DNA of 64,000 bases from Isoetes taiwanensis (GCA_021234155.1 JAJEKV010000035.1:10168407-10232406); one strand, 5' to 3'. Positions 47,170-57,473 are shown, numbered from the stretch's first letter. The notes: a model not told the origin generated them from the sequence alone. Numbers and translations are program-made.

Positions 47170-48235
47170 CCACTCCTCTTCGCAATATTCGAGGAAGATG
47201 GTTCGAAGGAGAGTGGCTCAGACAGGCTAGAGGCACTTGGGACTAAAAACAGGAGAATATATACAAAGTGCTTAGTTGCAGAGACCTGTGCTAAGACCCA
47301 AAGGCCTGCAGATAGTCAGGGCCACTTCCCTTCGCAATATTCTCGAAAGCAATATAGTTTGAAGGAGAGTGGCTCAGACTGCCCCGCAGCACCGGAGAAT
47401 GCAGGGGATCGGGTTAAGGGATTCTCGACCATGAAGTCGAGAATGCAAGCCTTGGCTTTCTCTTCATTCTCGACTGCAGTCGATATGGCCAAGGCATTCC
47501 CGATGGCACGAGTCGAGAATGCGTTGTTAAGAAGCTCGTGGTTTCCCGGGTTGGTTGTAGAGGCCTCCACCCCACCGAAGCCCCTCCCTTCGCAATATTC
47601 ACGAAGATGGTTCAAGGAGAGTGGCTCGACCGGGTCGAGGGCCATCGCGACCATTCATACACAGGAGAATTGGTCGGTAATGGGATTCTCGACTTGGCGC
47701 AGTCGAGAATGCAAGTGTTAACTTCTCGTTTACATTCCGCAGTCGCAAGTCGAAATGCCAGCCATCGGTGAACTCCGCATAGTACACATGGAGTGCCCGC
47801 CGATAAGGCATTCTCGACTTCATGGCGAGCCGAATGCACATAACAAGCTCGCGGGTTTCCCCGCGGGTTAGTAGTAGAGGCCTTCCCACCGGCCCGAGCC
47901 CATCCCCTTCGCAATATTCAATTTTAAGATGGTTCAAGGAGACTCGCTCGACTAGGTAGAGGCCATCATGACCATACACGTGTGAGAATTGGTTGTTAGC
48001 TGGTCCAGATACCAAAACCACTTCCCTAATATCCGAGCAAGATACTTTAAAGGAGAGTGGTTAAGACCGGCTCGCAGCACTGTAATGCACTAGAGCTCAT
48101 GCTTTTCACCTCACGAAGTCGAAAGTAGCCAAAGACCTCGTGGTTAAAGTCGCCGAATTTCCAACCGTTCCCTCCCTTCAATATTCGATGATGGTTCAAG
48201 GAGAGGGCTCTGACCGGTGGAGGCACCGCACCGCA
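47170..48235 (+). repeat. Degenerate tandem units with CTTCGCAATATTC motif
   Basis: A block reading CTTCGCAATATTC, then GAAGATGGTT, then CAAGGAGAGTGGCTC recurs at about 47178, 47329, 47587, 47907, 48022 (decayed) and 48175. Spacings run from about 115 to 320 bases. Units often also contain a TTCTCGAC palindrome and a CTCGTGGTTTCCC.GGTT segment. The variable unit size suggests internal deletions or inserted palindromes. Confidence 0.8.
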
Positions 48236-48834
48236 TTAAAGGGCCATTGACAGAGTAATATTCCTCGACTCACGAAGCCGAGAAGGTCAGCAAGCAGCCG
48301 AAAATAATGTGAAGGCCGCAGCAGCCGAAAAGAATGTGAAGACCTTGGGAAGTCATAGTTCGACCGCTGAATGAATTTTCACTGTACTAACAATCCGTGA
48401 GTGTACATTCCCCTCTTCTCGACTCGCGAAGTCGAAGTTCTCGACTCACGAGTCGAGAAGAAGGCTTGTACTTCCCGGATTGTTGGCAAGTCGAGGTATT
48501 CTCAACTCGCCAAATGAGAAAGCCGATCCCTTCTCGCAGATCTCTCCCGCAGTGGAGGATATGCTGTTAGAATTGCAGATTCTGTGAAGCAATTCCTATT
48601 CTTAGTTGATAGTTAGGAAAAACGATTCCTAGTTATGTTCTGTTATGAAACATTCATAGATAGTTTAGCAATTTCTTTTGTGAATCATTCCTAGTAATGT
48701 TCTGTTAATGCTCTGCAATATCTTACTTCCTAACACCGCCTCCTCGATGATTTCTATCTCTGGCTGCTTGCTACTACTCTTACCACTATTCTCACTTGTG
48801 CCTGTACAATGTATTCAATTCAACAACAACTAAG

Positions 48835-49015
48835 AAAAAGATAACAAAAAACAGAAAACAATACAGAGAGATTAATAGATAACAGATAACAGATAACAGA
48901 TAACAGAGAGAAAACAGATAACAGATAGATTAATGAGATTAATGAGAAAACAGAGAACAGTGGAGACAAATGAGATTAATGAGAAAACAGAGAACAGGAG
49001 AGACAAATGAGATTA
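48835..49015 (+). repeat. Minisatellite (GATAACA)n and GAGATTAATGAGAAAACAGA units
   Basis: Four or more AGATAACA units are followed by a ~36-base unit (GAGATTAATGAGAAAACAGA, then GAACAG, then GAGACAAAT) repeated twice. Purine-rich and noncoding. Confidence 0.85.
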
Positions 49016-49619
49016 AAAAGGGTATGATACCGGAAGATTTGGTCGGATGAGGAGGAAGCTCCCTGCTCGATTCCATGTGGCTACAAAAGTGCTCGCAGAA
49101 AAGCGTGAATAAGGATTTGTCTACCGAAATTGCATCGTGCAATAATAAGAGCCTCTAACAACGTAATATAAGTAAAATGCAAAGAAAGGACTTACGAAAA
49201 CTAAAAAGAAGCAAAGAAAAAGCCTAAAACTTACAGAGAAGAACCTCACTTTCTTCTCGTGCAAGAACACCCGCCAACACTCAATCAAGGCTAAAAAACT
49301 TCTGGCTACTGATGCGCCCCGATCCGTCCGAAAGCAAGTCGCCGGCATAAGATGACCTTGAAATGGCTCGGTTCGCCGGCCTCACCGATGGGAAAACCGG
49401 GCGCTTTAAGGAAAACAGAGAGCGCTAAGAGTGATCGAGAAAACAGGGAGGAAGAATGGTCTGGGGAGGGGAAGAGGAAGAGGGTGCGCTTATTCTCGGC
49501 CGCAACCCTCGAACCCGGATCCGCCACGCAGGGCCATGCCTCCATGACGGGGGCAAGCAGGAAGGTTTACATGGCCATCCTATCAGCCTCGAGGAGGCTT
49601 ACCGTTTACCATGACAAGA

Positions 49620-49745
49620 TATTAAAGGTTATGTTGTATGTTTATATATGTTATGTTATGTTGTATATTTAATATGGTTATATAGTTTCAATGGTTATAT
49701 ATGGTTTATATGGTCATATTTGTGGTGTTTGGGGCTATATGGTTT
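49620..49745 (+). repeat. AT/GT-rich simple sequence
   Basis: Irregular TATGTTATGTTGTAT and GGTTATATATGG repeats just before the transposase-like relic. Noncoding. Confidence 0.8.
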
Positions 49746-49769
49746 TAATGTGTGCTTTTTCATTCGTGG

Positions 49770-52640
49770 AGCATGAGATGAGTAAAATGGAGCCAAGGAA
49801 GTCCAAAGACAAAGCCATTGCCCTAGGCTCCAATGGAGGAAGATGGGTTGCTTGTTGTTGCACCCTTGCAACGAGACGGTATTTGCAAGAGGGCATAATA
49901 ACCGCAGCTTGATCCTTTTGATAGTGTGAATGATGAAAGGCCGGGAGATGATCATCTTGGAGTTGGCATTGTGAAGCTTTTATTGAAGTTGATACAATCA
50001 TGTCCCGTGGAAGCTCTAGTGATTGCATTGTGTGCTCGGGTTGCCGGAGTCCCAAAGTCGGCTTGAGATGGCCAATTAGATATATTACACACAAGAATGG
50101 TGATAGTCCTGAATCCCCTACTCAACTACATACCCCAAGACCCACTCAAGGCCATGTGGAAGATTTGGTGGTCGATGAGCATTCTTTGATCACTAGGAAG
50201 AGACGTTATGTTTTTCATAAAAGGCAACCAAGGGTGCCCAAGAGGCCTAGAAGTGACAAATATTTAGAAAGGATGGAAAGTATGGCCCCAACCAAAGAAA
50301 AACCTAGAGGCAATTAGGGGACAAGAGTGTTGCAACCTAGATTGCACAAAGGCAAAGATGCTGTGGATGACCTCGTGGCAGATAAGGTCCCAATACATTG
50401 ACAGTCAAAAAGATAGGATTAATTTCATCTACTCCTTGTGTAAGAATTCCAGCTATGATGAAAACACAGTGAAGGCTACTATATCAATTGAGGGGCATGA
50501 GGGTATGTATGAGAGCATTGAGATGGATTCTTGGGGTGAGCAAGTCTTCATTCTACGATAATCGGGAGCAAGTTAGAAAAGGGCACGCTTTGTTCCAACA
50601 TCGTAATGCACCGACTTTGAAAACCTAGAGCAAATACTCTCAAGGCCATTGCGCCTTCGAGAGCTTTGTGAGATACATGTCTCAATCTATGCCCCACAAG
50701 TCGAAGCAGTGAACGAAAGCACTGCAGCGAGTGGTGCAAAAGGGTGTTGCCACAACACTATATCCAAAAGGAGTGCCTTAAAGAGGTCAACTCCATCCTA
50801 GAAACTACCGGAGGTAGGCCTCTTTCTCAATCACATTTTAGCAAGTTATGGAGCACTCACTTCTCGTGACGTGAGTGTCCCGCAACATATGCCATTCTCA
50901 AAGTGCAACACTTGCATTCAACTCAAGGATACACTTGCATCAACTCGCAATAGAGAAAGAAAGAATGGCAATTAGGGAGCAATTTGCAGATCACCAAAGG
51001 GACCAAATATCATGTAGACAGCTTTGTATTGGCAAAGTGGAGAACATTTTCCAGATGCAAATTGGGACAAATTTTTGTGTATAATTCATGATAAGATGGA
51101 CCAACACAAGACTTTCTTGCCAAAGCTAGATCCTTTACCCAAGCGCTTGTCAAAACGCTTTTCGATGAAAGTAAGTCCGGGCGGGTGTCTTAACACATGG
51201 TCATGGAACCGAACATATGGTCATTTTGTGCTTGATCTATGGAGGGATGATCCAAACTTCCATGTGAGCTCTATTTTCAAGTGCTTGAGAACACTAGAGA
51301 AAGGATCGATAGAAGGGAGGAGGTATTCCCTTCAAAGACCCATTTTTGAGGCTTTGATGGATGATCAACCGCTTTGTTACCAAAGGCGATAAAAAGCTCA
51401 CATCCAAGGTGTCTAGTGAATCAAGGAGGACTTGGGATGATTTCCCCTTACTTGAGAAACCACCGCCCGAGGAGCTATGTGTTCAATTGGACAACCGCTG
51501 GAAAGAAAACAAGAATAGATGGATGTTTGGGGCAATGTCATACTTGACAAAGAATGGGAGTATTCAAAGTTGTGAAAGTGGGATTCATGATGGTTGGGCA
51601 TACGCATGATGATATTGATGGATTCTTTGGAACTTTCTCCACCAAGCTCAAGAGAGAAAACGGACTAGTCTCCCCCAACTAATGGATGTGTTTGAGAGCC
51701 GCATTGACCCCAACCCAATGGCTTTCTTGATGGATGAGGTTGCGTGATTGGAAATCATTTATAGAGGGATACTTGCTAGATGGTAAGGACCAGTTGGATG
51801 GACACACAAAGCCACTTCAGTTCAAGTTTTGGGTTAGGGATGGAATACCAATCATGCAATATAAGTGGAGACCAGTGACAAGTTGTGGATGCCCCAGACA
51901 AGGAATCGAAGTTGTGGCAAAGGGGTGTCACTGGTGAAGTTCTCATTCCTAAAGGGCAGCCAAAACCACTACCTCCCTTCAAGACTGTCAAAGACTCTAG
52001 CCAACTAGTGAAGGGCATCAAGGATTACATAACGCACTGGGATGATGGTCGAAATGGAAAGCACACCTCCACTCTTAAGAGAAATCAAATGGACTCCCTA
52101 ATCAAGTACTGGGAGAAAGTTGTGACATGCTTAGAAACCGAACAACCATGTGGGAGGAAGCTAAGAGACTGCTCCTGCTTGAGTCAAGATGGGAGGGTTC
52201 TCAAGGAGCAAGCACGCCTAAGAATGTTCACTTGGGTCCCAACAAGGGTTCCAAGTGGTTTGTGGGAAGTAAGGCCTCAAAGCCAAGTGGTTTGATCTTC
52301 CCGAGTGGGATCCCTTTGAGGACATCAAGGAAGGATACTTTGTGCTAGTAAGGCCTGATGATGAGGACTGTCCAATATGGTTAGGGGTGGCACTCTCCAT
52401 GTAACCACCACTATGCATGATGGAGAGGAGTTGCGCCCCGGATTCCAAATTCAATATTGGGAGCCCATTGGGAGACACAAGAAGGGCAACTTGAAGGAGC
52501 AATACACCCAATCTGGCCGGGAGAAGAAGTGGAGGGCAAATTATGCTGATCCTCAAAGGAGGGAATTGGTGGAGTGTGTGGTATGGTCATATCCGTGTTC
52601 TCACACCGCAGCGACAACACACAAGATCCCAAAAGGGAGA
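49770..52640 (+). pseudogene. Transposase-like protein relic (DUF7869-like), copy A
   Basis: Blocks in several frames follow the order of a large uncharacterised transposase-like family. A basic N-terminal region lies near 50000-50317. FSKCNTC is a CxxC knuckle near 50890, and the region near 51050-51110 reads HFPDANWDKFLCIIHDKMDQ. YGHFVLDLWRDDPNFHVSSI, CVQLDN..KENKNRWMFGAM (51478-51530) and GHTHDDIDGFFG (51597 on) follow. FKFWVRDGIPIMQYKW, then VRPDDEDCPIWLG at the C-terminus complete the order. The Asp in HDKMDQ, the Asp in QLDN and the Asp residues in GHTHDDID are candidates for an RNase H-type DDD/E triad (inference). Many frameshifts and stops show it is dead. It lies at the right end of the 12.6-kb element. 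Confidence 0.7.
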
Positions 52641-52864
52641 TGGACAAAGCCATGAGCAACCTCCATGCTATATCATTGTATGAGGGTAGATAATATTGAG
52701 AAGCTTGAAAACTTTCTCAACTAGTGGTTTGTAAAATTTATGAGGAAAACAAGTAACCCAATTCTTTGTGTGTGATCTGTAATTCTATTCAAGCAATCAA
52801 TTCAAAAAAAAATTTTATGGGGTGTGAGTCCCATTTTCAGTCCGAGTCCCAAAATTCAAGATTT

Positions 52865-52889
52865 GTCCCACTTTAATTAAATACGACTT
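52865..52889 (-). repeat. Right 25-bp terminal inverted repeat
   Basis: Exact reverse complement of 40298-40322, followed by ATAC. Confidence 0.8.
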
Positions 52890-52893
52890 ATAC

Positions 52894-53506
52894 GGGATTT
52901 GAACCCACTATATTGCCATGTGTTTCGACGACCATCCACATTGTGCATAATATAATCCATCGTTATTCTCTTTAACACTGGCTATGTATAGGAACTTTTT
53001 TATTTGTGACGACAACATGATAATAGTCTTTGGTAACTCAATGCCCATCTGAAATCAGATGATGACAACATGTAACCTTAATTGCACCTAATAACTCAAA
53101 CACAAACAATGTACGTTCATTAACTAGAATTAACAAAAGGAAAATGTCGCTTCAATAACAAACAACCCAAAATTCAACAACGTACCCATTAGAAAAATTT
53201 ATACCTTGCTTGTACGCAAGGAATGTGCTCACACCAATACCTCGATTTCTTTCAATGTGTTAAAGTGATGGAAGTGCCTTCTATTTATTTATAGTATGGG
53301 AAGACCCTTTAAACAGTTGACACATGTCATCGATCAACGGTTATTTTAATGCCACATGTTTGCATTACATTTAATGATGATGGGTGTAATCATTCAAAAT
53401 TGTTACCATAAAGGCATAGTAAATGCAATAAGGCACGTTAAAACAAAATCGATCATGATTTACACCAAAATAGCCCATGTGTCTATTCATAATTTCAAAT
53501 CCATGC
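52894..53506. other. Noncoding spacer
   Basis: AT-rich, no gene recognised. Confidence 0.4.
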
Positions 53507-53802
53507 AATCATAGCTTGTAATAAATGCTATGCAATAAATGACCTTGTACACGAAATACTCTGTTTTAAATGAGATTGTACACGTGTTATACTCAATTAA
53601 TTTGTAAGCAAGAAAATGAGTCATGCCTAACCACGCAAAAAGTATCACAATCATAGAATATATGTAACCACACAAAAAGTGTCACAATAATAGCTTGTAA
53701 TAAATGCTATGTAATAATTGACCCTGTACACGAAATGCTCTGTATTAAATGAGAATGCACACGTGTCATACTCAGCTAATTTTTATGGAAGAAAATGAGT
53801 GA
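53507..53802 (+). repeat. Direct duplication, ~118-base segments 178 bases apart
   Basis: Segments beginning ATAGCTTGTAATAAATGCTA at about 53509 and 53687 match through TGTACACGAAAT, TACACGTGT or CACACGTGT, and AAGAAAATGAGT, with scattered substitutions. Both carry CACGTG (G-box) cores. Noncoding. Confidence 0.85.
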
Positions 53803-54269
53803 GAACAAAGAATTGATATTGCTTTACATAGGAAGGATAAAACATCAAGAAGCATTGCCTAGATTTCGACCATTGCAAAAAACCTAAATCTGCATACGTG
53901 TCACGTCCTTATAATAAGTAAGGAAGAAAAACAAAAGAGAACAGAAAAGGAAACACAATTATATAAGAAGGATAAATGTTTAAATTTTATCCTCGGGGTT
54001 TGATGTGGTTATGTTCGGAAAATATAGAATTTATCACAGCCAAGATCGAAAGGTATGGTTGAAATCAATGCAGACGGTTGCTTATCCTAGAATGGTGGGG
54101 ATTCTCACAAAAAGAACCCTTTGGCTCAAGTGAATAGAATGTGTGGGTGGAATGGAATCGAGTAAATATAATTGTGGCAACAGTTTAGGATACTAATTGA
54201 TGGAGCAATTGTCATGGTCGATCAACATACTGGATGTGGAGATGCTTGTCTACAATGAAACCAGAGAAT
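53803..54269. other. Spacer before transposase copy B
   Basis: No clear coding. It may contain a degraded N-terminal part of copy B, which I could not recognise. Confidence 0.35.
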
Positions 54270-54514
54270 TTTCTATGGGTCGTTCATGACAAGATGGATT
54301 AGCAAAAAACCTGTTTGCCCCAATTTAGGGCTATACCAAAGTCTATTGCAAGGTCTTTCCCATTGCAAATATCACTAGCTGGATTCATAATTCATGGCCA
54401 GGGAGCAGTGCATCACGGTCATTTTACATTAGAATTATGGGGTGATGATCCAAACTTCCATGTTGGTAGTATTGCAAAAGCATTGTGCGATTTGGAACAT
54501 GGTTTTAATGGAGA

Positions 54515-55876
54515 CTAGTAATGGTGCCCAGCGTTGCTGGGCATAAGTTGAGAGCCTGTAAATGCTTTGGGATGCAGTGACAAAAGCCATATCCCTTTCC
54601 CTTTCCCTTTTGCTCTCCCGCATTTCATTTTTTCTTATTTTCTCTACTTTTTTTTTTTCTTTTCATTTTTTTTCTTATCTTTCTCACATGTTTCCTTGTT
54701 TTCCCATCCCTTTCCTTCCCCCTTCCCTGTTCCCGATAACCTTTTTCCCTTCCCTTTTGCTCCTTTCTCCACCTTTTCCCTCTTCTCTTTTTTCTTTGCC
54801 CTTTTCCCTTCCCTTTTGCTCCTTTTTCCACCTTTTCCCTCTTCTCTTTTTTCTTTGCCCTTTTCCCTTCCCCTTTCTCTTTTTTTATGCCTTCTCTTTT
54901 CCCCATCCTTTTTCCATGTCTTCCCTTTTTCTCAACCTTTTGCCCTTTTCCATGCCTATTTTCCCTTCTCTTTTCCTCCTTTTCCCACTCTTTTCCTCCC
55001 TTTTTTGTGTGCCCTTTTCCCTTCCATTTTTCTTTTCTCCCTCCCGTTTTCCATGCCCTTTTTACCTTCCCTTTTTCCATCTCCTCACCCTTTCCCTCTT
55101 TCCCTTTTCCATGTTCCTTTTTCTCTTCCCTTTTCCATTTTCTTCATTTCCTTTTTCCCGTGCCTCTCTCTCTTTCCCCCCTTTTCCATTCTTTTTTCTT
55201 TTCTATTTCCCTTTTCACATGCCCTTTTTCCCACCATTTTCTTCTTTCTATTTTTCCCGTGCTTCCTTTTCCTCCTTTTCCCACCCTTTCCCTCTTCCCG
55301 TGCAATTTTCCCTTCTTTCAACCCTTCCTTTTTCTTTTCTCTTTTCCTTTCCTCATGTCCTTTTTCCCTTTCCCTCCCCTCCATCACTCCCCTGCTTCCC
55401 TTTCCCTTTCTCTTTTTTCCCGTTTCCTTTTCTTGATGGATTTTTTTCTTTCCGTTTTCCTCCTTTGCTGATCCTTTTCCTGTGCACTCTTTCCCTTCCT
55501 TTCCTTTTCCTTTTCCCTTTTTCCATGACTTTTGCACATTTGTTTTATTCTCTTATTTTATATACCCATTTTCCTCTTTTCCCCACCCTTTCTCTCTTGC
55601 CCCTTTTCTTTTCCCTTTTTTCTTTTTTCCCTTTTCCTTTTACCCTTTTCCCTTTTCCCCATGCCTTTTTGCCCTTCACATTCTCTCTTTCCACTTCCCT
55701 TTTCCTTTTCCCCCTTTTCATTTACCCTTTCCCCTTAAGAGATCGAAGCATGACCAATCACAGTGTTGGTAAGTCGTGCAATAAATCTAGGCCTTCGGAT
55801 GCATCCAGATGATCTCGGCCATTCAAATTAGGGCTCGATGCACTACACACTTACGGTATAACATTATAATATAAGA
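54515..55876 (-). mobile_element. Non-autonomous Helitron, copy 1 (1362 bp)
   Basis: On the minus strand it starts TCTTATATTATAATG and ends CTAG, with an 8-bp-stem hairpin (TGCCCAGC / GCTGGGCA, 54525-54543) ten bases before the end. It sits between A and T with no target duplication. Joining the flanks (GGAGA + TATTCATTC) restores the transposase reading frame (GDIHS), which copy A supports by alignment. The interior is a long CCCTTTTCCC-type pyrimidine tract (about 54590-55730) with no Rep/helicase gene. Confidence 0.92.
54590..55735 (+). repeat. Polypyrimidine tract inside Helitron copy 1
   Basis: Over 1.1 kb of nearly pure C/T with phrases such as CCCTTTTCCCTTCC. Long frames of Phe, Ser, Pro and Leu on + and of Lys, Glu, Gly and Arg on - arise only from composition. 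Mirror-symmetric stretches could form triplex DNA. Confidence 0.95.
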
Positions 55877-57473
55877 TATTCATTCTTGTAAGACATTGCA
55901 ACATCTCTTCAAGGCATTGCATGACATTGGTCCCATGAAACTAGAGGATTTGACCATAGGAAGGATGAATGGGCCAGCACCTTACCCAATAACGGGGCGC
56001 CGACTACCCAAGAAGCTACTCTTGCAACTTGACAATTGTGCTGGCCAGAATAAAAATAGATACTTGTTTGCATACTTGTCATATCTTACATGGGTTGGAG
56101 TGTTTGAAATGGTCTATGTTCGTTACTTGATGCTTGGCCACACTCACGAAGACATTGATGCAACGTTTGAGCATTATAGGATCAAATTGCAGAAAAGTGA
56201 CGTCACCATCTATCCGAGGCTTTTGTAGCTATTTAAGCAGTGTTCTTCACTTCCTCCTATTGGTTCATTGATACAAGAAATCCCTGAGTGGAAAGAGTTC
56301 ATGGAGGGTTATGCTCGTGAAGACCTTATTGGGAATAGTGCTCCATTGCAATTTAGGTTTTGGGTGAAGAATGGAAAGCCAATAATGCAATACAAGATGA
56401 GGGCTGGAGATCCTGTGTGGAAACTGGAAGATAAGAAATATTGATTTGGAAAGAGGATGTGGCAGGTGAACCAATGGTGCCGACGGGAGAGCCTAAAGCT
56501 ATGAAACCATTAGGAGAAGTGAAGAACTTTGAACGGACTATGGAAGGGATAATGGATTATATAAAGTACTGGGAGAAATCCTTAGCAGATAAACACATAG
56601 CACTAGAGAGAAGAGCGTGCAATGAAGCACTTGTAAATTATTGGAATGAAGTTCATATACTTTTAGGGAGTTTGGACACAAGTAGTAGCGTCCTTCGAGA
56701 GGCTTGGCTACCTCAAAGTCGATGGAGGCTCAATCATGGTCAATTCCAACCTGATCAGCAGCCGATCCACTTGATGACAGAGGATTCTGAAGAGGAGATG
56801 GAAGAGGATGAAGAGCACTGTGTTGGACCGAGAAAAGAGCGTCCCAAGTATTATGGACTTGCTCCATATGATCCTAAGATGGATTTGAAGGATGGCCAAT
56901 ATTTGATCGTCAGGCCATCAGATGAAGATACTTATCCTATTTGGTTAGGGTATACCATCTCGAGTGTTTGTAGCGAAGCTAATAACCCTAATAGAAACAA
57001 GGTGTGTGTGGAGTGGTGGCGTCCATTAAGTGGAAAAGGAGTCATTACTGAAAAAGAGCGCTACAAAGATTGTTTTAATAAGCAATGGAAGTATGATGCA
57101 AGTGATCCGGCCCAATGGGTGGAAATAAAATCCGTGTTGATGTCATGAAACTCCAGAAAGGGCAAGGTGGATCCGAGAAAGGGGTGCATGAAGATTCCAA
57201 TCTCTGTGAAGGATAAAGTTCTGAAGTCACTAGAGAAGATCGCCAAACAAGCAAAATAAAGTACGAGAGTCCATGAGTATCTAACGATGTGAATCTTACT
57301 TTCATTTAATCCTACTTTCAGTGCATTTTCATTGTATTCGTGCTTTCATTGTAATCTTACTTTCATGATATGAGTATCTTACTCTACTTGAATGTGAAAT
57401 ACTGGCTTGTGATTATCTACTTGAATGTGGAATACTGGCTTGTGATAAGTGTTAACTTGTAATTTGAGACATA

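Larger units (their letters stand above)
40456..48526. repeat. Dispersed palindrome family, core TCGACT-(N)-AGTCGA
   Basis: Consensus CTTTCTCGACTC(N2-4)GAGTCGAGAAAG. Whole or decayed copies lie at about 40457, 41231, 41349, 41473, 42475, 42506, 44449, 44509, 44735, 44796, 44851, 44911 (half), 47421, 47465, 47506 (half), 47684, 47810, 48102, 48261, 48414, 48437 and 48500. The centre varies (CGCG, CGTG, CATGAA, CACGAA, TTCGAA) while the arms stay complementary. All lie inside the 12.6-kb element and outside its best coding stretches. I saw none elsewhere in the window. Confidence 0.9.
40298..52889. mobile_element. Candidate large DNA transposon, 12.6 kb, unclassified
   Basis: The bases 40298-40322 and 52865-52889 are a perfect 25-bp inverted repeat (AAGTCGTATT...AGTGGGAC). 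Immediately outside, both sides read ATAC (40294-40297 and 52890-52893), a possible 4-bp target duplication. Similarity stops sharply at both outer edges. The interior holds a transposase-like gene relic on + near the right end, an unassigned coding relic on -, about 20 copies of a TCGACT/AGTCGA palindrome and a degenerate tandem repeat. No known superfamily combines these features to my knowledge. The terminal match could also be two inverted copies of a dispersed repeat, though the ATAC flanks argue against that. Confidence 0.6.
54270..57259 (+). pseudogene. Transposase-like protein relic (DUF7869-like), copy B, split by a Helitron
   Basis: The left part (54270-54514) reads VHDKMD, an in-frame TAG, QKTCLPQF, then HFTLELWGDDPNFHVGSIAK. 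After the Helitron (54515-55876) it resumes in frame with HLFKALHDIGPMKLEDL. LLLQLDNCAGQNKNRYLFAY and MLGHTHEDIDATFEHYRIKL follow, then FRFWVKNGKPIMQYKM. A frameshift near 56440 leads to the long open part 56441-57148, with an acidic stretch and a C-terminal domain (VRPSDEDTYPIWLG, VCVEWWRP, RYKDCFNKQWKYD). A TGA at 57146-57148 interrupts VLMS; the same frame runs on, with a basic tail, to a TAA at 57257. Copy B keeps the Cys in QLDNC that copy A has lost. Confidence 0.75.

Noticed and set aside
40456-48526. Palindromes considered as a CRISPR array
   Set aside because: Spacing is irregular, the repeats are not identical, there are no cas genes, and the context is a plant nuclear transposon.
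40298-52889. GC-richer block considered as an inserted giant virus or bacterial segment
   Set aside because: No viral hallmark gene (capsid, polymerase, ATPase) could be read. The terminal repeats and transposase-like gene explain it better.
52865-52960. tRNA-like T-arm (minus strand GGGTTCAAATCCC)
   Set aside because: No matching acceptor, D or anticodon arms could be laid out around it.
54562-55812. A 416-codon open frame and several others rich in Phe, Ser, Pro and Leu, with Lys/Glu/Gly frames on the other strand
   Set aside because: They arise from the polypyrimidine tract of Helitron copy 1. All frames are open because C/T-only DNA cannot form stops on + except by chance, and copy 2 shows the same effect.
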